A stretch of DNA of 38,463 nt from Phycisphaerae bacterium (GTDB taxonomy: Bacteria; Planctomycetota; Phycisphaerae; Sedimentisphaerales; Anaerobacaceae). The stretch lies in NCBI GenBank assembly GCA_016782755.1, contig JADHXY010000004.1, positions 1 through 38,463 of the forward strand, in the 5' to 3' direction. The notes under the pieces were generated by a model. That model was not told the origin of the DNA, did not search any database, and worked only from the letters and a program-made list of their open reading frames with translations. A program made the position numbers and the translations under genes. Below, piece by piece: positions 23,763 to 34,882 of this stretch (positions are counted from its first letter, which is position 1; every line of letters starts with the position of its first letter).

Positions 23763-26700
23763 TTGAGATATAGTAATTTCGCTAAATTTGCCGCCGCAGC
23801 TGTAATAATCTGCATTGGCACTCTGGCACTGCTGACATTTACTGACCGCTTTGAGTTTAATACATCAGGGACTGTGCAAACAAAAAACACAACGGACACG
23901 GGGGCAAATCAAACAGTTACCGATATTTCTAAAATGGGCATAAAAGAAAAAATAGAACTCGCCGGGGAACTGCTATCGCAAAACAAGATAGCTTCGCTTA
24001 TCGCACTGCTTAACGACCCTGACCTGAATGTTCGGCTCACAGCCTATAAGGCATTGAAAAATTCTAACGATCCGCAAGCTATTGCAGCCGTAAGTGCCTT
24101 CGCCGCCCAGCTCGAAGAACTCAGCAATCAAACACCCGACCTGCAGCAAATCACACCCGCCGCAGAACCTAACGAGTCTGAACTGATTAACGCACCAGCA
24201 GATACTCAAGGCAACTTGTTATTTAAAACTGTCGATCAGCTTACAGGTATGCTGCTTGGGAATGTCAAACTCGATATTAAATGGGAGGGCAAAGAACAAT
24301 ATAATGATGTTACAAATAGCGAGGGAGTTTGTAATATCGATTTTGAGGGGCAAAGGCCCGGCGATATAAGGATAGTCGCTTCACTGCCGGGTTTTGTGCC
24401 AAAAACTTTTTACTATACTAAGTATTACGACAAGGCTTTTATAATACCAAAATCCCATACGATGACCCTCGAGCGTGGAACGAGCATTTCCGGCAGGATA
24501 GTTAATCAACAGCAGGAGCCTATCAGCGGCGCATCGGTATTCGTTACAATTCAAACGGACATCGCCCAGCAAAGAATCTCTGAATACAATTTTGTTAATG
24601 ACCATAAAGTCCTCACAGATACTAACGGTTTCTGGAGCTGCGATGTTATCCCAGACAACGCTGATAAAGTCAACCTCCGGCTTTCTCACCCCGATTACAT
24701 AGACGACGAATACTCTGGAAGAACTATCTCGACAAGCACCCCGATAGAAAACTTGCGCAGCGGCAACATTGTATCAGTTATGAAAAAAGGCATACCCGTT
24801 ACAGGAATAGTCGTTGACCGCCAGGGCAATCCCATCAAATCGGCAACTATAAACAAAGGTGAATATACAAGCGATGCTTATAAATGCCGTACAAATCCAC
24901 AAGGCCAATTCAATCTCGGCCATGTAAAGCCCGGCCTTGCTCTGATCACTGTCAGTGCCAAAGGCTTCGCACCGCAACTTGAGGAACTTGATATCAACCA
25001 GGATACCGAGCCGCTCGTATTTACCCTTGAACCGGCACAGAGCATCTACGGACAAATGGTCGATCAGGACGACAAGCCCATCAGCGGTGTATGGATAAAT
25101 GTTGACTCCTGGAGAGGCTACCGAACACTGGACAACGGCTCATATCGAACTCGCACTGGTAAGGACGGAAACTTTGAACTGAAAAATATGCCCAACGAAG
25201 AAATGCTATTCAGTATATACAAACCGGGTTATCTGTCTATCAACAAGCTGCCTATGTCATGCGATACTGCAAAATACACCATCGTTTTGTATCCTCCGGT
25301 AAATGCCAAAGGATCTGTTACAGATGCGGACACAAATGAACCTATCAAGCAATTCACCCTCACAGAAGGTATTCTATGGCAGGGACAGGAAAATGTATCA
25401 TGGCAGACTCATTCCTCAAGAATAAAAACCATGCAGGGACCCGATTACAATTATGACTTTACTTCAGGCGGCGCAGACGGCTTTACTATTCGGATAGCCG
25501 CGGATGGATATTTACCACAGGACTCTAATATCTTCTATATCGACCAGCAAAATATCGTCTGCGACTTCAAGCTCAAAAAAGCGGATAATATCACCGGTAC
25601 CGTACTTTCCGCCGAGGGCAATGAACTTAAGAATGTTCAAATTGCTCTTTGCAGCCCTCGATATTACATAGGCGTTACAAATGGTCGGCTGCAAAATAAA
25701 AATGACTTTAAGACGTATTCCACAAATCAGGACGGCTGGTTTTCGATACCTCCGTTGCCGCAGGACGAAAAATATTCCATACTGTTTTTGCACGATAGCG
25801 GTTATGCCGTTGTTAAAGCAGACCAATACCAAGCAGGCAGTGAAATTACTCTTACTCAATGGTCTGGGATCGAAGGCAACCTGATAGTAGGCGATAAACC
25901 TGCAAGCGGCGAAAATATCGCTTTCTGGCAAGATCGTTCATACAACTCAGACCAAGTAAATATAACATTTGAGCAAACAGTCGTCACGGACGCTAACGGC
26001 AGCTTCAAATTTGAAAAATTGCCAGCCGGCCCAGCTAAGGTCGGGCAGAGAATCTACACCAGCGAAAGAAGCTGGACATATACAAATACCACCCCCGTTG
26101 AAACTCTCGCCGGCGAGATAGTCAATGTACAGCTTGGCGGCCAGGGCAGACCTGTCGTCGGAAGGTTTGCACTCCCCGATAGCTATAAACATCCGGTCAG
26201 CTGGAACGGATATTATGCCTCTATAAAAAAGGACCACAAAAGTTACGCTATAGCCGTTGGTTCTGATGGCAGTTTCCGAGCAGAAAATGTCAAAGCCGGT
26301 AATTATTCGCTGACTATGACTTTGAAAGAAAATGATATCGTCTCTAATTCCGACGGCACAATTTTGAATGGAGAAACGATCGGCACCGCAACCCTTGAGA
26401 TAACCGTAGCCGATTGCAACGAAACATATAATCCTGAACCACTCGATCTGGACACGATCATATTAAAAACTAAAAACCGACCTATGCCCGGCGATACCGC
26501 CCCGCCGCTCGAATTGAAAACCATAGGCGGCAAAGCTATCAGCCTCAATGATTTCGCCGGCAAGATGACTATGCTCGTCTTCGCATCTTTCGATCAGTCG
26601 TATTACACAGAAACTTTCGAAAAGCTAAAAACCGCATGGCAGCCGTTTGAAAACTCATTAGCCTGCTTCTATGTATCGGTTTATGATAAGCCCAGCTCTA

Positions 26701-26894
26701 TTGAATACATCCAGCAAAGCCAGCTCGAAGAAACAACCGGCCTTATTGACGATAATTCAAGAAAAAGTGTTTACGGCAGCTACGGCATCAGCTCACTGCC
26801 CGTTTTAATATTGATTGACGAAAATGGAACGGTTTTACTGCGGAATCCTTCGAAAGTCGTTTTGAAAAATACAATTTTGAATCTGCTCAAATAA
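23763..26894 (+). CDS. Large membrane-anchored protein with carboxypeptidase-regulatory-like repeats and a redoxin-like C-terminus
   Basis: The 1043-residue frame begins at TTG 23763 without a recognisable Shine-Dalgarno, right after an in-frame stop that separates it from its probable N-terminal head. A membrane segment (FAAAAVIICIGTLALLTF) lies at residues 8-27, followed by a HEAT-like stretch (DPDLNVRLTAYKALKN). About seven carboxypeptidase-regulatory-like beta domains follow, e.g. GRIVNQQQEPISGASVFV, GIVVDRQGNPIKSATI and GQMVDQDDKPISGVWINV. The last 140 residues resemble an AhpC/TlpA redoxin (PGDTAPPLELKTIGGKAISL), but the CXXC position reads DQSY, so no thiol chemistry is expected. The bulk should face the periplasm. 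Coupling to the ECF sigma gene suggests signal sensing. Confidence 0.8.
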   Translation: MRYSNFAKFAAAAVIICIGTLALLTFTDRFEFNTSGTVQTKNTTDTGANQTVTDISKMGIKEKIELAGELLSQNKIASLIALLNDPDLNVRLTAYKALKNSNDPQAIAAVSAFAAQLEELSNQTPDLQQITPAAEPNESELINAPADTQGNLLFKTVDQLTGMLLGNVKLDIKWEGKEQYNDVTNSEGVCNIDFEGQRPGDIRIVASLPGFVPKTFYYTKYYDKAFIIPKSHTMTLERGTSISGRIVNQQQEPISGASVFVTIQTDIAQQRISEYNFVNDHKVLTDTNGFWSCDVIPDNADKVNLRLSHPDYIDDEYSGRTISTSTPIENLRSGNIVSVMKKGIPVTGIVVDRQGNPIKSATINKGEYTSDAYKCRTNPQGQFNLGHVKPGLALITVSAKGFAPQLEELDINQDTEPLVFTLEPAQSIYGQMVDQDDKPISGVWINVDSWRGYRTLDNGSYRTRTGKDGNFELKNMPNEEMLFSIYKPGYLSINKLPMSCDTAKYTIVLYPPVNAKGSVTDADTNEPIKQFTLTEGILWQGQENVSWQTHSSRIKTMQGPDYNYDFTSGGADGFTIRIAADGYLPQDSNIFYIDQQNIVCDFKLKKADNITGTVLSAEGNELKNVQIALCSPRYYIGVTNGRLQNKNDFKTYSTNQDGWFSIPPLPQDEKYSILFLHDSGYAVVKADQYQAGSEITLTQWSGIEGNLIVGDKPASGENIAFWQDRSYNSDQVNITFEQTVVTDANGSFKFEKLPAGPAKVGQRIYTSERSWTYTNTTPVETLAGEIVNVQLGGQGRPVVGRFALPDSYKHPVSWNGYYASIKKDHKSYAIAVGSDGSFRAENVKAGNYSLTMTLKENDIVSNSDGTILNGETIGTATLEITVADCNETYNPEPLDLDTIILKTKNRPMPGDTAPPLELKTIGGKAISLNDFAGKMTMLVFASFDQSYYTETFEKLKTAWQPFENSLACFYVSVYDKPSSIEYIQQSQLEETTGLIDDNSRKSVYGSYGISSLPVLILIDENGTVLLRNPSKVVLKNTILNLLK

Positions 26895-26922
26895 TAATTC
26901 TTAAGGCACACACCTCTTTTAC

Positions 26923-26959
26923 AAAAGGGCTGGCATCTTAATAAAATGCCAGCCCTTTT
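26923..26959. terminator. Bidirectional terminator between convergent genes
   Basis: AAAAGGGCTGGCAT (26923-26936) and ATGCCAGCCCTTTT (26946-26959) form a 14-bp perfect stem with a nine-base loop. A- and T-runs on the two sides serve both the large repeat protein (plus) and gyrB (minus). Confidence 0.93.
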
Positions 26960-26983
26960 CATTACGCTTTAGCACTATTAGAG

Positions 26984-29437
<2,454 letters not shown>

Positions 29438-29812
29438 TTATAACACTCCTTTTTCCCCTGTTGTATATATTTTTCCTATCTCTACCTTTATCAAATTAAT
29501 CCGCGACCGAGGACATTGTTTTTTAAGCTCTGCCAACAACTCTCTACTGCACATCCTCAGCTCAGCTGCGTAAACCGGTAAATCTGCTCTTACCAGCAAT
29601 ACTCCTCTCGAAAAATCACTTACCTGACAATGCTCTTTCAAAAGACTCGGCAAAATCTCGTTCCATGCCTTAAAAATAGCACCTGACGTGCTTTGTTTCC
29701 AGGCGATATTCTTTTTTATCCCGATCAGAGACTCGCTTATTTTCTCTGCACTCTGCTTTCTACGAGGCCTGCGAAAAGCTATCAGGTTATTGAGTCCGTG
29801 TATATTTTCCAT
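29438..29812 (-). CDS. DUF721 protein, DciA-like replication helicase loader
   Basis: This 124-residue protein has the DUF721 pattern: a basic N-terminus (FRRPRRKQSAEK), the core IFKAWNEILPSLLKEHCQ, and the GVLLVRADLPVYAAELRMCS strand-helix block ending with INLIKVEIG. DciA proteins interact with and help load the replicative helicase DnaB in bacteria lacking DnaC or DnaI. The position between dnaN and gyrB is a frequent genomic context and supports the role. The stop abuts the gyrB start, so translation is likely coupled. No RecF gene lies in this cluster, where many bacteria have one. The DciA function is a family inference. Confidence 0.85.
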   Translation of the reverse strand: MENIHGLNNLIAFRRPRRKQSAEKISESLIGIKKNIAWKQSTSGAIFKAWNEILPSLLKEHCQVSDFSRGVLLVRADLPVYAAELRMCSRELLAELKKQCPRSRINLIKVEIGKIYTTGEKGVL

Positions 29813-29880
29813 TGAGCCTGATTTCCAAACTGCCTGTTTTTACTACTAAAAAGACCATTGAATGTTGGGTAGGCCTGATT

Positions 29881-30987
29881 TTAATTAAGGCTTATAGGCA
29901 TCAAGACATAGAGAAAATCCTTGCCGCTCTTAATCAAGCCCGGGCGATCGGCATCGCCTAATTCCAGGTCAAATTGCTCTGTATCTATTACCCGCAATAC
30001 ATCTACCAAAAACTGCGGATTAAATCCAATCTCTATCTTATCTCCCGTATAATCCGCCGCCATCTCAACCTTAGAATCCCCTGCTTCGGGTGATCTGCAG
30101 CTGAAGACTATCTTATTCTTTTCTATGCTTAATTTTATTCCTCGCGACTCTTCGCTCGTTACTAAAGCGCTTCGCTTGACAGCACTCATAACTGCATCTG
30201 AAGAAAGAGTGATCTTCTTCGAATAATCAGATGGAATTATATCTTCGTATTTTGGAAAGTTACCTTCCACAAGATTCGAGCTTATAACAACATTTCCACA
30301 TTTGAGACTGATCTGGTTGTCGCCAAATTTTATAGCCACAACATCTTCCTGAGTCCCGCCAACCTTATCCAACAACGACATCGTCTTAGATGGAATTATG
30401 ATCTTAGCGTCTTTGAGATTCTCCTTGGCGGCCTCAATTAAATTCACCTTAGTTCGTGCCAGCCGCCTTCCATCCGTTGCTACTAAAACCAGCTTCTTAC
30501 CCGACATCTGACACAAAATTCCGTTCAGCGCATATCGAGTGCTCTCTTTTGCCGTCGCAAATACACTTTCTTCGATCCCTCGCTGTAAATTTTTAAGGTT
30601 AACTTCAATATCAGCTTCACCTTCAAGTCCGCCAACAGCAGGGTATTGCCCGGGATCCTGACTGTAAATATTAAACAAACTATCACTGCCCCGGATAATG
30701 CAGCTTTCCGCATTCGTTTCTATCGAAAGAACATCCTCAAAGCTTTCCCTCACGATCGCCGCAAACTTGTCAGCAGAGACCACCACTTCTCCCGGCTCTT
30801 TAACTACTGCCTCAGATACCTCGATTTTTATACCAACCTCAAGATCCGTCGCACACATATAAACACTATCGCCGTCAGCAGTTATCTTAACGCATCTCAA
30901 AATCGGCTTGGGCGTTCTCGTCGGGACTACCGATGTTAAAAGTACTAATGCTTCTGATAAAGCGGACCTGTTAAAATCAACCTTCAT
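29881..30987 (-). CDS. dnaN: DNA polymerase III beta sliding clamp
   Basis: The 368-residue protein has the normal length and three-domain layout of the beta clamp. Recognisable segments include MKVDFNRSALSEALVLLTSVV at the N-terminus, ICQMSGKKLVLVATDGRRLA in the middle domain, LVEGNFPKYEDIIP, and the C-terminal end DFLYVLMPISL, which matches the family's usual Met-Pro ending. It tethers replicative polymerase to DNA as a dimeric ring. It is the first gene of a minus-strand unit with the DciA-like gene (68-base gap) and gyrB. dnaA, its usual neighbour, is absent upstream; an AT-rich 750-bp region is there instead. Confidence 0.97.
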   Translation of the reverse strand: MKVDFNRSALSEALVLLTSVVPTRTPKPILRCVKITADGDSVYMCATDLEVGIKIEVSEAVVKEPGEVVVSADKFAAIVRESFEDVLSIETNAESCIIRGSDSLFNIYSQDPGQYPAVGGLEGEADIEVNLKNLQRGIEESVFATAKESTRYALNGILCQMSGKKLVLVATDGRRLARTKVNLIEAAKENLKDAKIIIPSKTMSLLDKVGGTQEDVVAIKFGDNQISLKCGNVVISSNLVEGNFPKYEDIIPSDYSKKITLSSDAVMSAVKRSALVTSEESRGIKLSIEKNKIVFSCRSPEAGDSKVEMAADYTGDKIEIGFNPQFLVDVLRVIDTEQFDLELGDADRPGLIKSGKDFLYVLMPISLN

Positions 30988-31224
30988 AGCCTTTCTCCAG
31001 TCATTCCATTTTTGAAATGATTTTACACCAAAAACGGCAATTCCTCAATCGTTAATTTTTAAAAAGTTACTGTTTTTTTCGCGGTTGAAGCACTCTGATA
31101 GCTTGCCTAAATGTAAATTACAACTAAATCATCCCCTGATTGCATTCCTTACCTTTGTCCCCCCTTCAGCAACCGAACAAAAGACATGCATAAAAGAATT
31201 GTGTATCTGCCGTTGAAAAACAGA
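30988..31224. other. Leader region upstream of dnaN
   Basis: Apart from short T-runs I see no gene or clear structure here. It probably contains the dnaN promoter on the minus strand. The whole gap from dnaN to the ABC-F gene is about 750 bp and also holds the small gene at 31225-31377. Confidence 0.4.
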
Positions 31225-31377
31225 TTACTCATTTCCTATGTGTATTTTGATGTCGTCAACGTGTTCTTTTTTGTCGATGATTTCAACCCTGATATACTCA
31301 AGGCATTCAGTTAAACTGCCTAGGGCTTTATCTGCAACTTCCCCGTCAGAATAAAAAATTCGTACCGTTACATTCAT
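31225..31377 (-). CDS. Small hypothetical protein (50 aa)
   Basis: The frame runs from ATG 31377 to TAA 31225 and has AGGGGG four bases before the start on the minus strand. The product (beginning MNVTVRIFYSDGEVADKALG) has alternating hydrophobic residues. It is acidic in its second half (VEIIDKKEHVDDIKIHIG), compatible with a small alpha-beta fold. No signal or membrane segment is present. It lies in the gap upstream of dnaN, about 240 bases from its start, on the same strand. I do not recognise the family. Coding reality rests on the ribosome site and the protein-like composition. Confidence 0.55.
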   Translation of the reverse strand: MNVTVRIFYSDGEVADKALGSLTECLEYIRVEIIDKKEHVDDIKIHIGNE

Positions 31378-31736
31378 AAAACCCCCTGCTTAAAAAAGGT
31401 ATTGTTTAGAGGATTATAGATTTAATTTACAACAAATCAAATTAAAAGTGTTGTTTTTATATTATTATAAATTTAAAATATATTAGTATTAGTCATATAG
31501 CATGTAATATTGTTAGGTATTAAACCAATAGTGTTGTAATTCATTGCAATAAAACATCTTACAGGAGAAAACCCAAAAAATCACATGTGGACAACTTGTT
31601 AAAAGAAATGTTACATACTATAAAGAATTAACAGCAAAGGGCGTTTACTAAGATTAAAAAAGAAATTTTTATAGGAACTAACACTTTTACTAACAGGTTT
31701 CCCCCAATGTTTATAACAGCCCGAAAGAACTGGTTT
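31378..31736. other. AT-rich gap near dnaN, candidate replication-origin segment
   Basis: This stretch is strongly AT-rich, notably 31420-31520, and has no credible gene. It contains TGTGGACAA at 31586-31594, one base off the strong DnaA box TGTGGATAA. With dnaN, a DciA-like gene, gyrB and parB/parS within 5 kb, an origin here is plausible, but a single near-match box is weak support. Confidence 0.3.
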
Positions 31737-33683
31737 TTACAACCCTTTTCTCTCATAAGCCCGGTATAACAAGTCGAGATATTCCTGTTTTTGCTCACAC
31801 AACTCTTGGAGCTGTAATAATTTAACGTGATCTTTATAAACTTCCTTATTTCCCATTTTCTGGTGAATAGAGTCTATTTCCTCTTCAGTCCCCAAAAGCT
31901 TAGCCTCTATTTTTTCTGCCGGCCAGGTGTTGAATATTTTAAGCTCATCGGGAACTTTTCGCCTGTTTTTTTTGATAGATTGACGAGCAGAAGTTCGACG
32001 AAATTTCTCTTTTTCTGCCTCAACCATGCGGTTTTCAATTAATTCAGAATATGTATCAAAAGAACCGTCAATAAACTCAAAACACCCCACCTTCTTATTA
32101 CCAAGTTTATCAGCACCAATAACCAGCAGCCTCTCAGCGATCCGGTTAAGAAAATAACGGTCATGGCTGACAACGATCACAGTACCTTCGTGTTTTTCCA
32201 GGGCGTTTTCGAGCGCCTCTATACCAGCAGTATCCAGATGATTTGTTGGTTCATCAAGAATTAACAGCTGCCCTGCCTCAGCGACCATCTTACAAACTCC
32301 CAGCCGTCTTTTTTCTCCGCCGCTAAGGTCGCCAACCTGCTTAAAAACATCATCTCTACTGAACAAAAACGCGCCTAACAAACCTCTCAACTGTTGATTA
32401 CTCCGGTGCGGAGCCGACAGATGCATTTCTTCCAAAACACTGTTATCGTCTCCAAAATTTTCCGCCGACTGATCCAGAAATCCAACGCTAACGCTCTTTT
32501 TAATACTAATTTTGCCCTTTGTCGGCTCAAAGTTACCAAGGGCGAGCTTGAGCAAAGTAGTTTTCCCCATCCCGTTTGGCCCAGTTATACCAAGCCGCTG
32601 GCCGGCACTTAATTCAAAGTTCATATTTTCAAAAAGCACGGTTTCCCCAAACTTCATACCCAATTCACAGCAGTTCAATACCGTGCCAGGCCGCTTACTT
32701 TTATCCCCAGATTCAGCAAAAGCAAAATTAAAATCCCTCTTTACCGACTTATATTCATTGTCTCCGGCACTATTATTCAACATTTTTTCAAGATGTTTAG
32801 CCCGGCCCCGTGCAACTTTTTGCATACCCTTCTGGTTTCTGTTGCGATCTATGAAATCTATGGTCTTAGCAACAAAATCACTCTTTTTCTGCTGCTGCCG
32901 ATGAGATTCAAGCTCCATTTGTTGTCTTTGTGCTAAAAAAACAGAATAATTTCCCTTGAACGAAAATGCCCTTTTTCCATTAACCTCAACAACCCTCGTG
33001 ATCACACGATCGAGTAAATACCTGTCATGGCTAACAATCACTGCCGCCCCTTTGTATTTTCGCAAATACATTTCAAGCCACAACTGTCCGTGCCAATCCA
33101 GATTATTAGTCGGCTCATCAAGCAGTATCAAATCCGCATCGCTGACAAGAATCTCAGCAAGCCCAACTCTCGATCGCTGCCCGCCGCTAAGATGATTCAT
33201 ATAAAGGTTGAGCTCGTCTGCACTTAACCCTACTCCCGCAGCAACCTCCTTAACCCGAATATGAAAATCATAACCACCTGCCAACTCAAAAATCCGGCTC
33301 AAATTCTCATATTTAACAAGCAGTCGTTTAACCTTCACTTTGTCATTATGTGATTTTTCGATTTCCGCGGTTATCTTCTCGAGCTGACCTTCAAGCTGAA
33401 CAATATCCTGCCGGCTTTTAGATAAATATTGATAAACCTTTTCACTACCTTCAAATTTTGGCTCTTGCTCAAGGTATCCAATTTTTATATTCGCTTGAAT
33501 GGCGATCTCGCCGAGATCCGGCGTAATTTCTCCACGGATAATTTTTAACAGAGAAGTCTTTCCGCAACCGTTTACGCCAATAAGACCAACTTTTTCACCT
33601 TTATTAAGCTCAAAACCTAATCCGGCAAAGATTTCCTGAAAACCAAAATTCAATCCAATGTCGCTTAGTCTCAAAATAGCCAT
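31737..33683 (-). CDS. ABC-F family ATPase (Uup/EttA-type, ribosome-associated)
   Basis: The start is placed at ATG 33683 (MAILRLSDIGLNFG), which matches the family's usual N-terminus; a TTG six codons upstream is an alternative. The 648-residue soluble protein has two ABC domains. The first has Walker A GVNGCGKTS, LSGGQRSRVGLAE and LLDEPTNNLD. The second has GPNGMGKTT, LSGGEKRRLGVCK and LILDEPTNHLD. An ABC-F linker rich in charged residues joins them. The C-terminal 60 residues form a coiled coil (KIEAKLLGTEEEIDSIHQKM) as in Uup. No membrane segment is present, so it is not a transporter. ABC-F proteins act at the ribosomal E site or on DNA-related processes (Uup). The gene stands alone. Confidence 0.93.
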   Translation of the reverse strand: MAILRLSDIGLNFGFQEIFAGLGFELNKGEKVGLIGVNGCGKTSLLKIIRGEITPDLGEIAIQANIKIGYLEQEPKFEGSEKVYQYLSKSRQDIVQLEGQLEKITAEIEKSHNDKVKVKRLLVKYENLSRIFELAGGYDFHIRVKEVAAGVGLSADELNLYMNHLSGGQRSRVGLAEILVSDADLILLDEPTNNLDWHGQLWLEMYLRKYKGAAVIVSHDRYLLDRVITRVVEVNGKRAFSFKGNYSVFLAQRQQMELESHRQQQKKSDFVAKTIDFIDRNRNQKGMQKVARGRAKHLEKMLNNSAGDNEYKSVKRDFNFAFAESGDKSKRPGTVLNCCELGMKFGETVLFENMNFELSAGQRLGITGPNGMGKTTLLKLALGNFEPTKGKISIKKSVSVGFLDQSAENFGDDNSVLEEMHLSAPHRSNQQLRGLLGAFLFSRDDVFKQVGDLSGGEKRRLGVCKMVAEAGQLLILDEPTNHLDTAGIEALENALEKHEGTVIVVSHDRYFLNRIAERLLVIGADKLGNKKVGCFEFIDGSFDTYSELIENRMVEAEKEKFRRTSARQSIKKNRRKVPDELKIFNTWPAEKIEAKLLGTEEEIDSIHQKMGNKEVYKDHVKLLQLQELCEQKQEYLDLLYRAYERKGL

Positions 33684-33920
33684 TCGTGCGATTAACCTCA
33701 AAAATTTTTCTAACAGTTTAATGTGAAATTATAAACAATTCAACAAATTATACAAACAGCCCAATTTGACAGCCGAAAACCGAAATATCCGATTATACAC
33801 GCTTTTTTTCATAATAGTTTGAAAAACTAAAATCATTTTTTAGCTTAAACCACTTTCTTAGTGAAAAAACCACTCTTTTACAGAAAAGTAAAAATCTTTT
33901 AAATTTTATCTATTTTTCAC
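33684..33920. other. AT-rich divergent gap upstream of the ABC-F gene
   Basis: No gene is seen. The sequence is AT-rich and carries TTATACACG at about 33793-33801, one base off a DnaA box, and a partial repeat (AACCACT twice, 33847-33877). Flanking genes point away from this gap on both sides, so it is an alternative origin location. Confidence 0.3.
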
Positions 33921-33949
33921 TTGATTTTAATTTATTTGTTTTTTATACT
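33921..33949 (+). promoter_or_regulatory. Sigma-70-type promoter of the candidate small RNA
   Basis: TTGATT (33921-33926) and TATACT (33944-33949) are separated by exactly 17 bases. Transcription would begin near 33956, and no coding frame with a ribosome site follows before the hairpin at 34034. Confidence 0.6.
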
Positions 33950-33955
33950 CCGTTT

Positions 33956-34086
33956 TTTAATATATTTCACATCTGGGGGTGGATTTGTTAGAACTTATTC
34001 GACTTTTAAGTCGTACGCCAAATTGAATATCATCGGGCTGAGGTTTTATTCCTCTTCCTCCCTCCCGGCCTCAGCCCGGCTTTTTT
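33956..34086 (+). ncRNA. Candidate small RNA ending in a terminator with a CU-rich loop
   Basis: A promoter at 33921-33949 leads to a transcript of about 130 nt. It contains a CGACTT/AAGTCG hairpin (34000-34013) and ends in a strong terminator: CGGGCTGAGG (34034-34043) paired with CCTCAGCCCG (34069-34078), then GC and six T. The 25-base loop is almost entirely C and U (CCTCTTCCTCCCTCCC core), which can pair with GGGAGG-type ribosome sites. No protein gene precedes the terminator on this strand. I do not recognise 6S, SRP, tmRNA or RNase P features. Confidence 0.6.
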
Positions 34087-34099
34087 ATAAATCACACTG

Positions 34100-34144
34100 C
34101 AGATTGAGAGTTTCAAAACACCTCCTCCCTCTCAGTCTGTTTTT
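34100..34144 (+). ncRNA. Second terminator-type hairpin with an anti-Shine-Dalgarno loop
   Basis: CAGATTGAGAG (34100-34110) pairs with CTCTCAGTCTG (34129-34139) with one G-T pair, followed by five T. The 18-base loop holds CACCTCCTCC, whose CACCTCCT equals the usual anti-Shine-Dalgarno end of 16S rRNA. It follows the first CU-loop terminator by 14 bases and ends about 90 bases before the MBL gene. It may terminate a longer form of the same RNA. Confidence 0.55.
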
Positions 34145-34236
34145 AAAAAGCAAACCTAATCCTTGACGATTAGAATTTAACCGGCTATCTTCAGATTCTT
34201 TCTTATAATACAAAACATCGCAAAAGGAGCGAATAA

Positions 34237-34869
34237 ATGATTATTAAGCAACTTATACTCGGTGATTACCAGACAAATAGTTATGTCTTAAGAAAAGACA
34301 GCTCATCAACAGCCGCTGTTATTATCGACACAGGCCTCGATTCCGCCCCCCTGTTATCCTTTCTTGACGAAAATGATATCATACCAGCAGCCCTTATTCT
34401 GACGCACGGCCACATCGACCACATAAAAGGTTGCAGCGATTTACGCTCCAAATACCCGGATATCGAGGTATACATCCACAATGAAGATGCCCAAATGCTA
34501 ACAGAGTCCGAAAAAAACCTCTCTCAAATGGCTGGAGAGCCGTTTGTAACATCAAAACATGACCATCTACTCAATGATTCCGACACAATCGACATAGTCG
34601 GTATAAGCCTCAAGGTATTTCACACCCCCGGCCACACCCAAGGTGGCATCTGCCTCTATTCTGCCAAGGACAACATTCTTTTCTCCGGCGACACACTTTT
34701 TGCCGATTCAGTAGGAAGAACAGACCTCCCTGGCGGCAGTATGAAAAAACTCATCGAAGGCATAAAAACAAAACTGTTTACCCTCCCTGCCGAAACCCTT
34801 GTTTACCCCGGCCACGGCCCTTCTACAACTATCGGCCAGGAAAAGACTTACAACCAATACCTAATCTAA
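34237..34869 (+). CDS. MBL-fold metallo-hydrolase (glyoxalase II-like)
   Basis: The 210-residue protein has the metallo-beta-lactamase fold motifs: THGHIDH (His57, His59, Asp61, His62) as the first metal cluster, FHTPGHTQGG for the third His, FSGDTLFADSVGR with the bridging Asp, and VYPGHGPST for the last His. Length and motifs match small hydroxyacylglutathione-hydrolase-like enzymes (YcbL type), which hydrolyse thioesters. It lacks the C-terminal substrate domain of classical glyoxalase II. AGGAG precedes the ATG at good spacing, and TATAAT at 34204-34209 may be its -10 box. The exact substrate cannot be predicted. No partner gene is adjacent on this strand before parB. Confidence 0.9.
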   Translation: MIIKQLILGDYQTNSYVLRKDSSSTAAVIIDTGLDSAPLLSFLDENDIIPAALILTHGHIDHIKGCSDLRSKYPDIEVYIHNEDAQMLTESEKNLSQMAGEPFVTSKHDHLLNDSDTIDIVGISLKVFHTPGHTQGGICLYSAKDNILFSGDTLFADSVGRTDLPGGSMKKLIEGIKTKLFTLPAETLVYPGHGPSTTIGQEKTYNQYLI

Positions 34870-34882
34870 TAGTTGTTCTTAA

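Noticed and set aside
34001-34086. Identification of the plus-strand RNA as SRP RNA, 6S RNA or tmRNA
   Set aside because: The conserved SRP tetraloop region, the 6S central bubble architecture and the tmRNA tRNA-like ends are not seen.
33921-34166. An 81-codon plus-strand frame upstream of the MBL gene
   Set aside because: It begins inside the promoter, spans both hairpins and their T-tracts, and has no ribosome site; the RNA structure explains the sequence better.
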